Assembly: GCA_018873225.1 (NCBI GenBank)
Contig: JAEILZ010000006.1
Span: forward strand, 4,030,001-4,094,000
DNA from: [Phialemoniopsis] sp. UDSM-2020
Lineage: Eukaryota > Ascomycota > Sordariomycetes > Thyridiales > Thyridiaceae
Length of the DNA: 64,000 bases
Direction of reading: 5' to 3'
The translations under genes and the position numbers were made by a program. Numbering within the stretch: position 1 is the first letter of the stretch; each line of letters starts with the position of its first letter. Below are positions 56,556-64,000 of the stretch, in pieces. Under the pieces are notes generated by a model. The model worked only from the letters and a program-made list of their open reading frames with translations, was not told where the DNA came from and did no database searches.

Positions 56556-59500
56556 TCACCAAATCCTCTTGGCAATCATCTCGTACCTCTTGACCGACCC
56601 CAGGTCCTTCTCCCCTCCCCGTCCGCCACCACCCTCGAGAGCCCTCCGCTCCCGCTCGCGACTCTTCCGCAGCCCCTCTGCGTCGTCGTCGTAGAGCCAC
56701 CGCCTCCTGTCGTCGCCAATCTCGATGACACCATGCCCTCCGATACGCTTCGAGCCCTTGGCGTCGTAGTTCTCCTTCTCGGCCTTGCCCGTCGCGACGG
56801 CGTGCTCCTGCGCCTTCATGCGCGCGTACCGGTTGCGCGAGTAGCGCAGCAGGGCCATACCCAGCAGCAGCTTGGCGACGAGGAGGACCAGGAACGCAAT
56901 GAAGAAGACGATGACCATGGTGAGCAGGGCAATCAGGTCGTCGCTCGTGTACCGCCCAAACAGAAAATAGGTCGGGGAGTGAGCTCCTGCGGCAGCCGAG
57001 GAAGCGTTGGTACCGTTCATCCCCCCTGTCACTCCAGAACCGGGCGGTGCGTACGGATATCCGTGAACAGAACGCCCCAGGGCATTCCGGATGAGTGAGT
57101 CTAGCCGCTCAAGCGACGCAGCCATGGCGGGACTGGACGGTGTGGCGGTGCTGGATTCGACTACGAGCGATGTCTGAGATGACGGAGGGAGAGGCGACGG
57201 TAGGTGCGTGGCAAGAAACATGTTGTAGGTCTGGACCGAAGCGCGGATGAAGAGGCAGCAAAGCGGGAAGAGCGGGAGACCAAGCCGTCGAGTAAGAGAC
57301 GGAGTCACAAAGGCCTATTGGGCACAGGTTAGCACGAATAATGAGCGATAGCGACACCAGTACGTGACGTACATTCGTGTAGTAGTCCTTGCAGAGGATG
57401 TCAAGGATACGGCTGTAGAAGGTGGGTTTGATGTTGTTGAACTTGTTGATGTATGCGTGTTTGATCCAATCGACAATCATTTCGCTGCCAATGACGATCA
57501 AAAAGGGTGATAGAACCTCGCCAGACAACAGCCAAGATGGTAGGATGGTGAAGCTTGCTGGGATGATGGACGAGTTGTGCAGCGGTACCTTGACGCCAAT
57601 GTCTTCGGCGCCAAGGTCGCTGCCAGCTCCAGGGACCGAGAGACCGCCCACTTCGACAATATTGCGCATGGCGATGATTACGAGCATGATCCATAGCTGG
57701 AACCGCTCAACAATGTCGGCACACGTAAGCTGGAAGGTATTCTCCTTCTCAAAGCGCTTGAACACCGCGCTTTTCACCTCGACGAATTGGTTGGACATGA
57801 GGAGTGTGAGCAGTGCATTCGAGTATGAGTTGACTGCGACGTTGAGCGTAATGACTTGATAAAAGAGCACCACGGCGTGTGCGACGTTGTAGAGTAGCGC
57901 CAGCATGAACATGCCAAACGGAAGCATGATCTTGGAGCGGCCAGAGCTATTGCGGGACAGCGTCTCTGAGCTGAAGAGGCACTCAAACACATCCTGGCCG
58001 AGAGCTGAAAGCAGCCGGTCGGACACCTCGAGAAGGTTGTAGATGACGTAGAGTTTGATGTTGGACTGGGCACGGATGAAGTGGTACATGCGGCTGGCGT
58101 CCAAGTTCATGAGGGCCATGGAGCTGAACAAGATGACAGCGCCTTGTAGTAGATCAGCCTTGTGAAAGGAAGTAAGGCTTGACGGCATTGACTTTGTCCG
58201 TCGGTGTCGGAAAGCACCCTGTAGAGGTCTATGCTGCGTTCCATTCATCTTCAGGGGTTCGGGCTTTCGCGTCGTCTGGGTTTCGCTCACGGCACCGTTA
58301 GTGCCCACGCCGCCGTTAGCCGCAGAGGCGGAAGAATTATGCCGGGCTCGACTTTGACTGCGCGACTCATCACCGGCCGAAGGAGCGCCCGCGTCCGCAT
58401 TGCTGGCTGTGGACATAGACCGGCCTCGACGGCCTCTCCGCCATACACGACCGATGCCTTCCCACACAAAACCAGTGACCCATCGTACCTCCTTGCCTAC
58501 AACGTACGCCCACCATCTGACCAGAACGCCGAGCGCGGCACAAAACCGTATCGGGAGGATGGTAAAGGTCCAGAGCCAAGCGTCGAGACAAGCGAGCACG
58601 CCAAAGTACATGGTGCGTTCGAGGAAAGAAGGTAGCAGAAGGAAGTTCTTGAGCCGTTCGAACTTGACAGCGCTTGACTCGTAGGGCAAGTCACTGCCCT
58701 GTGGGTGGTGAATGTACAATGGGCTCGGACGATGGCCTGCAAGTTCCAACTGCAAGACAGTAGGGATAGACATAGGCGGTAAAGGGACAGCGGCAGCCAA
58801 GGGCGAAGACGGCCGCATGTCAGCGGCGTCAGGACGCGCACTAGACCCTGGCCTGGGTGTGGTAGCCGGGATCTTGGTTACATTCTCGAGGTTCAGCGGG
58901 ATCGGTCGGTTAGAGGGATTTGAAGAGTTTCTCCGGCTCGCTGATAACGAGACCGGAGGCTGGCTGTGTGATGTGCGGCGGTTTGTCGGCGGTGTCGAGA
59001 CGGTTCGAGGTCCGACCGCCGGGCGCCCCGGAAGGGCCCGAGATATGTAGGGACTGCGCTCCTCCTGACGAGTCGGGTCTTGGTCTCGAAGAGAAGCAGC
59101 CTGCGCTGCCGCCGACTGTAGCTGCTCAACGAGAGAAGGCCGTCCTCCGTTTTCGACGACACCAGCAGAGACGGGATGGTCGGGGATGGTAGCAACGGGA
59201 AGAGAATCGGGGGCAGCTGCGAGCTCCTGCATTTGGTTCGCCGAGAGACGCCGGACTATATCGTGATGGGACGTTGACTTTGCGCCGGATGAGTTGCGGT
59301 GCCTGCGGCCGGATGCGGTGGACGAGGACTTGGCATGAGTCGGGGTGTGTTCGACGACGGCGATATCGGCGGGGGACTCATCGCTGTTCTCGGTGTGGTT
59401 CGCGGAAGGGATATCTGTATTTCTTGACAAAGCCTGGTTTGCTCTACGCGAAGGCGAGGGCGATGGGGAAGCGGGAGGCGATACCGACGGCGAGGGAAGT

Positions 59501-59703
59501 TGCCTTGCTCTGTCGGACATTGCGCCCTTCTTCCCGTGTTGGTCCTGCACAAGCGCTGCTTCTTGAGGCTGCTTTGGCGACGTCGTGGACCGGCCACGAT
59601 CTGGGATGGCTATCTTGAGCGCGGGCGACTCGGCCAGGCTGACTGATCCATCATGGCCGCTGCCGTTGCGATCGCTATCTGGCTGTCGCTGCAGCTCGGC
59701 CAT
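56556..59703 (-). CDS. EMP65: EMP65/TAPT1-family ER membrane protein
   Basis: This multi-spanning membrane protein of 1,029 residues is related to yeast Emp65 (an ER protein working with the SUN-like Slp1 in soluble protein homeostasis) and animal TAPT1. Exons are 59703-57373 and 57314-56556, with a 58-nt intron (GTACGT, GCTAAC, ATAG). The ATG at 59703 (MAELQRQ) is the first in frame. The N-terminal 300 residues are disordered and Ser/Pro-rich. The family core starts at FERLKNFLLLPSFLERTMYF. It is followed by hydrophobic helices, with the hallmark DLLQGAVILFSSMALMNLDA, SRMYHFIRAQSNIKLYVIYN and LLEVSDRLLSALGQDVFECL blocks and WLLSGEVLSPFLIVIGSEMI further on. After the core come a Ser/Thr-rich loop and one more transmembrane helix (LIALLTMVIVFFIAFLVLLV). 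The C-terminus is basic and ends KRYEMIAKRIW. It is divergent from the GNAT gene. Confidence 0.94.
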
Positions 59704-60545
59704 GCCGGATGGGATGAGTCGAGTTGTGAAAGTAGAGGGCAAGTGCCTGCGGCATCAGACCATGGTTCAATGGACAGGGCGTCGCGGAGTTAGAATGTTT
59801 CGTGCTCGTCTTCTTTCGCCCGACAAGACGGCGGCGTTTGAGCAAGTTGGTGCAGCGTGGTTGGTGATTGGGTGGACTGGTCAAAAGAACAGCTGTGACG
59901 AAGTCTGGATCTCGACCGCCCTGCAGGTGTTTTTGAGACGAGAGACACCAGTGCATGGTGGAGAGTGGGTAATTCCTAATTTAGCCTTTCTTTGGCGGCG
60001 GCCTTGGAAAACGTGGGGGGGCATTTGCCTTAAGCTTGTCTCTTATGCTGCAGATCAGCGTCACAAGTGCGCTAAATGACCTGGAGCCAACCCAAATACC
60101 ATCACTGATTGATCAATTGACCACCTGCAGATCCATCGATCGTTTCCATGTTGTCCCTCCTGCGAGAAGAGTGAGTCAGTCCGAGGCATCGTCCCTTGAC
60201 ATATGAGCCTATCTTCGGAGTACGGAGCATACTGGATTGGGCTTCATAAGTGCCCAAATGGTATCGCAAATGCTTGACCCTTTTCCAAGAGGATCTTGGC
60301 ATGTGCATCTGCATCTGAGCGGGTCGTCTTGTCTTACGCAGGATTTCTTATGTCACTTTTTGGCTCTGAAGTCCAGTACTAAAAGCTAGGCGTCCCTGAG
60401 CCGCTGGTAGGTGCCGCTCCGTCTGCCTTTGCAATTCCTCTTTTTTACGTCTTTTCTTAAATCTTTACCTTACCGGTCTTATTAGTCAACTCATAGACTC
60501 TTCTTCGCCGACCTTGGCATTTCTTGGATCTTTCTCGGCATCGGA
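59704..60545. promoter_or_regulatory. Divergent promoter region (EMP65 and GNAT genes)
   Basis: This 842 bp lies between outward-facing starts. The segment just before the GNAT ATG (about 60,420-60,480) is T/C-rich (CTTTTTTACG, TCTTTTCTTAAA), as in fungal leaders. No further gene was recognised. Confidence 0.45.
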
Positions 60546-61223
60546 ATGGCCACCGCCGGAACAGGAGCGTCCACGTCGGATGCCGCCCACTCGGGTGTGA
60601 GCTTGAACGGCGGCCCCCCTCCGGCTTCGACACCCAGTGCATCGCTCCGGGTAGATGTGCCTGCCGCAGCCGTTGCCGAAAACGCTGGCCTCGTCGAGCA
60701 TCTTACTACGTTCATCAATCATGCCTTCACCGAGAGCGAGTACGACATTTGGGACCCAAGCGGGCCTAGGTATGAGCGGGTGAACCTGGAAAAGACCCGC
60801 AACTTCCTCAAAGCGCGGGAGCTCGCTCTAGTCTGGAAGGGCGATGCCGAGGACATCACGTCGGCGCTTGACAAGTTTGGCCCCTCGTGCGTCGTGGGGT
60901 CCGTCCGTCTGCACTGGGCCGAGCCCCAGATCGGCGATGTCAGTTTGGTAGCCTGCCTCGACTCTATGCGCGGTCAGGGCATCGGCCGGACGGTGATGCA
61001 ATTCGCCGAGGAGCACTTTAGACGGGAGGGCGGCAAAGCGGTGCAGATCGAACTGCTCGTGCCCCAGGCTGCGACGCACCCGGAGAAGGAACGGCTCGAC
61101 GCATGGTATCAGCGTATGGGCTTCAAGCCCATTCGAATGGAGGAGTTCCACCTACGTTACCCGGACCTGGCGCCGCTCTTGGCAGGGGAGTGCAAGCTCA
61201 AGGTGTACGAGAAGCCCCTCTGA
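60546..61223 (+). CDS. GNAT-family N-acetyltransferase
   Basis: This single-exon gene encodes 225 residues with a GCN5-related acetyltransferase fold that would transfer an acetyl group from acetyl-CoA; the acceptor is unknown. The start ATG at 60546 is followed by about 45 polar, Ala/Ser-rich residues. Then come the first helix (VEHLTTFINHAFTESEYDIW), strands around CVVGSVRLHW and GDVSLVACLDS, and the acetyl-CoA pyrophosphate loop RGQGIGRTV (Q/R-x-x-G-x-G/A) followed by MQFAEEHFRREGG. Motif B includes QIELLVPQA and AWYQRMGFKPI, the usual (Y)xxxGF ending. Length and layout are normal for small fungal GNATs; nothing points to a specific substrate such as an amino acid, polyamine or histone. 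Confidence 0.9.
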   Translation: MATAGTGASTSDAAHSGVSLNGGPPPASTPSASLRVDVPAAAVAENAGLVEHLTTFINHAFTESEYDIWDPSGPRYERVNLEKTRNFLKARELALVWKGDAEDITSALDKFGPSCVVGSVRLHWAEPQIGDVSLVACLDSMRGQGIGRTVMQFAEEHFRREGGKAVQIELLVPQAATHPEKERLDAWYQRMGFKPIRMEEFHLRYPDLAPLLAGECKLKVYEKPL

Positions 61224-62284
61224 GTGGTCTGCTGCATACTTCTAAGCTCTATGTTGCCCAATTGAAACCGCTGATAAAAGAGAAAAGTGTTCCGGGATTG
61301 GGTTCAGAGCCATGGGTAGAAGGGACCAGCATCTTTGGAGACTTTGGGCGGCAGGGCCAAGCTATCCGCAGATTTAGGCGACAATGGAATTTCTCATGGT
61401 GAAAACGTGCCAATCGATGGTGAACCATGTATGTATTCGTGGGAAGTGAACAATTTAAATGCTCCGAAGATGCGAGCGTCAATATTTCGGGATCGTTTCG
61501 GAACCGGGCGGTTCGCAGACACAATGCATCTGCAACGACAACCCGGACGTCCACCTCGGGACAGCGCTTGATGTTAAGGACTGCTTATTTACAGATACAT
61601 GATAACTTTCTACATTCCCACTTGGCGGAGCATAATGAAAACGATGACACATCACCGACCCGAGAGCTCAAACCCGGCCAGCCTGCGGAGTTGAGAGCGG
61701 GCAGCGGCTGCTGGGGAGAAAACTGTACCCGACAAAATGGCGGGACTAAACCCAAGAGGGGAGCGCCGAGGTGCGGTGATTGGTAACAGATTTGACCCAG
61801 ACGGTTGCGGACTTTCGGACCATGCACGCACGCACGGGCAAGAATCCAGACTGATAGCGCAAGAAAAAAGGGTCATAGCCGCCCATTTGCTAAGCATTCG
61901 TCTTATGCAATGCGCGCCGCACCTGCACCGACCGGCGCGGTGGGTGCCGAATCGGGCGAGACAGAGCAGCTCGAAGTCCCCATCCAATTGATGTCTCCAG
62001 TTAAGGCGCTGTCAGTACCTTTAGTTTCCCCTTTAGCATGTATTAGAAGACGCAATGGATAAGGGAGTGGAGGGGCGATGGGGGGAAGGTCGAAGAAACA
62101 CCAAGTGCGAATGCTCTTTGCCGCGGTATTTAAGAGGACACCAATTTCCTCCGCAGCACGTCATCGCAAGAGAAGCTATTCCCAGACACCTCAAAAGTAT
62201 CCCATTGATATTTGCAAAAGATCCCTTCTCGTTGCTCTCTTTCTTTTGACTTCGTAAGCCTATTTTACCTGATTAACCGACACA
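61224..62284. other. Intergenic region upstream of the dienelactone hydrolase gene
   Basis: This 1.06 kb has no gene. A TATA-like TATTTAAG at 62,127-62,134, about 155 nt before the ATG at 62285, is a plausible core promoter of the hydrolase. The last 60 bases are T/C-rich leader. Confidence 0.5.
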
Positions 62285-63283
62285 ATGGCATCTCACCCCC
62301 CTGGAAAGTGCTGCACCACCGGCTTTAGGCACGAGTAAGTCTATCCTTCAGCAATGATGTTTCCTTATCGCCGCCATCGATCCGTGTTGCTGCCCCGCAC
62401 CACCCACCACAGGCCCTTCCTCTACCATAGCTATCTCAACACAGCATCAAGCCACCAAAGAGCCACAAACATGACAGATTGCTGACCGTGGCCTTGTTCA
62501 CCACTCCAACAGGGGCACGCCTACCGGCAAGGCCGTCAAGGTCGCCGGCAAGTGGGACGCCTACCTGGCCAGCCCGCCCGCCGACAAGGCCAACAAGGAT
62601 GTCGCCCTCCTCTTCCTCCCCGACGTCTTCGGCATCTGGCAGAACGCCCAGCTGCTGGCCGACCAGTTCGCCGCCGACGGCTACCACACCATGATCCTCG
62701 ACATCCTCAACGGCGACGCCCTGACCATGGACCAGTTCGGCAGCATCGACCTGCCCAAGTACTTCCAGCAGGGCACCTCCGGCGACAACCCCCACACCCC
62801 CGAGGCCATCGACCCCATCGTCCAGGCCGCCATCAAGGCCCTGAAGGAGGAGCACGGCGCCAAGAAGATCGGTGCTATGGGATACTGCTTCGGCGCGAGG
62901 GTAAGGAAGCAAGGTTGCAATCCCCATCACCCAGTACAAAACTGACCACGCTGTAGTACGTCGCCCGCAGCTTCACCAAGGGCGCCGGCATCGACGTCGG
63001 CTTCTTCGCCCACCCCTCCTTCGTCTCCGAGGAGGAGCTCGCCGCCATCACGGGGCCCCTGTCCATCGCCGCCGCCGAGACCGACAGCATCTTCCCCGTC
63101 GACCTGCGCTACAAGTCCGAGGACATCCTCAAGAAGTCGGCCCTCCCCTACCAGATCAACCTGTTCTCGGGCGTCTCCCACGGCTTCGCCGTCCGCTGCG
63201 ACACCAACGACCGCGTCCAGCGGTTCGCCAAGGAGCAGGCCTTTTGCCAGGCCGTCTCCTGGTTCAACGAGTACCTGTTGTAA
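62285..63283 (+). CDS. Dienelactone hydrolase family protein
   Basis: This is an alpha/beta hydrolase of 254 residues. Exons are 62285-62334, 62513-62900 and 62957-63283. Intron 1 is long (178 nt, GTAAGT, GCTGACC branch) and intron 2 is 56 nt. The catalytic triad of the dienelactone hydrolase family is complete: Cys nucleophile in MGYCFGAR, Asp in AAAETDSIFPVD and His in SGVSHGFAVR. The N-terminus MASHPPGKCCTTGFRHEGTP is the usual start of fungal members. VALLFLPDVFGIWQNAQLLA forms the first Rossmann-like strand and the oxyanion region. Family members open lactone rings in aromatic catabolism, but many fungal copies are general carboxymethylenebutenolidase-like proteins of unknown substrate. 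No catechol-pathway genes lie next to it here. Confidence 0.93.
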
Positions 63284-63564
63284 GCGCGCGCGCCGTGCAC
63301 GCGCAGACTTGCTGCTGGAAGCGGGGTAGCTCGGGCGTCGACGTACAACAGTGGGTTTGGACGCCGGGGTATTCCCTCTGATGTCAGGATAAGCATCAGG
63401 AACGAGATACATGAAATAAACAAAAGATTAGACCCCATCAACTCGACATTACCAGTGACCGAATCGACTAAATTGCCTGCGTAGCCCTTCTTTCAACGTA
63501 GACTGGCACGAGGCCCCTTGCACGTGCTTGCCGTGAAGATTCTTGGTAGTACTGGAGAATTGTT

Positions 63565-64000
63565 TCAGCAAGATAGATGACTACGGATCTTCTCGATCAC
63601 CTCGGCATTCTTTTCAAGGTGAACGCTGTGATTCGCATCCTTGACGACGAACAGTTCTGCTCCTGGGATGTTGGAGGCGATATACTCGGAGTGCTGAGGA
63701 GGACAGATCCAGTCCTCGGCGCCAACTACGACCAAGGTCTTGGCCTTAATCCGAGGGAGCTGCTCCCGGTAGTCAAAATACTTTTGATCCTCGTTGTAAA
63801 GATCGTCTGGGAAAAGAAAATTAGCGAGTCCAAACATCCGATATGGTCATGGAGGCCTATGCCAGGAGAATGCGTACTGTGAGACTCGGCATTGTATACG
63901 TTACCCAAGCAACTCTTGAGAGCAGCATTTGCATCAAAAGTCTCGCTGTACAGAGGCATCATGGCCAAGTGCACAAGCTGAAACTCGAGGTCGCTTTTGA
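63565..64000 (-). CDS. Alpha/beta hydrolase, C-terminal part (5' end outside window)
   Basis: This is the 3' part of a gene entering from beyond position 64000. The visible exons are 64000-63878 and 63806-63565, joined by a 71-nt intron (GTACGC, TTTTCCCAG). The sequence reads LEFQLVHLAMMPLYSETFDA in the cap region. It then has KAKTLVVVGAEDWICPPQHS, with the catalytic-acid Asp after the VVVGAED strand, and FVVKDANHSVHLEKNAE with the catalytic His in ANHSVHLE. This is the C-terminal half of a proline iminopeptidase-like or haloalkane/epoxide hydrolase-like alpha/beta hydrolase. The nucleophile elbow is outside the window, so substrate class cannot be judged. Confidence 0.85.

Noticed and set aside
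1..64000. tRNA, rRNA, CRISPR and transposon features
   Set aside because: Visual search found no B-box/cloverleaf combination, no rRNA sequence, no spaced repeats and no transposase or reverse transcriptase motifs; a tRNAscan or RepeatMasker run would be decisive.

Overview
The window is nuclear DNA of a filamentous ascomycete (Pezizomycotina, most likely a Sordariomycete). The reasons are short introns of about 53-70 nt with GTRNGY donors and CTRAC branch points close to the acceptor, GC-rich third codon positions, and a gene set (fungal PDR-type ABC transporter, Cdc4/FWD-1-type F-box WD40 protein, EMP65, BYE1, MED7, HORMA protein) with close relatives in that class. Genes are monocistronic on both strands, often as divergent pairs. 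I see no transposon, rRNA, tRNA, CRISPR array or secondary-metabolite cluster.

Layout: 1-3967 (-) PDR ABC transporter, 3' end cut by the window edge; 6289-7469 (-) aldo/keto reductase; 8040-10167 (-) membrane-anchored 'modin'-like protein of unknown function; 11414-13087 (-) WW/FF-domain splicing factor, divergent from 13451-14599 (+) PAP2 lipid phosphate phosphatase; 14896-15839 (-) proteasome alpha-3, divergent from 16901-19857 (+) BYE1; 21041-21217 (+) a 58-residue Cys-rich microprotein ending in a CaaX-like box; 21590-22410 (-) remains of a broken gene; 22411-23229 (-) MED7, divergent from 23874-25151 (+) ZNF830-like protein; 25468-26795 (-) F-box protein.

From 26796 to 35132 there is an unusually long 8.3 kb stretch without a convincing gene. 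It is followed by 35133-35465 (+) a small Cys-containing protein, 37781-38400 (-) a LAMTOR1/Ego1-like lipid-anchored protein, 39323-40336 (+) a Thr/Gly/Asn-rich secreted protein and, convergent to it, 40864-42509 (-) a seven-exon HORMA-domain (Hop1-like) protein.

The right third holds 45546-48787 (+) the Cdc4/FWD-1-type F-box WD40 protein behind a 3 kb upstream region, 49907-53043 (-) a dynamin-family GTPase divergent from 54491-56089 (+) a GMPPA-type GDP-mannose pyrophosphorylase subunit, 56556-59703 (-) EMP65/TAPT1, 60546-61223 (+) a GNAT acetyltransferase, 62285-63283 (+) a dienelactone hydrolase and 63565-64000 (-) an alpha/beta hydrolase cut by the window edge. The genes do not form one pathway. 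Several serve general functions: proteolysis (proteasome, two F-box proteins), transcription and splicing (BYE1, MED7, WW/FF protein, ZNF830-like), and membrane, TOR-signalling and glycosylation roles. All exon borders were placed by hand from splice motifs and reading-frame continuity.
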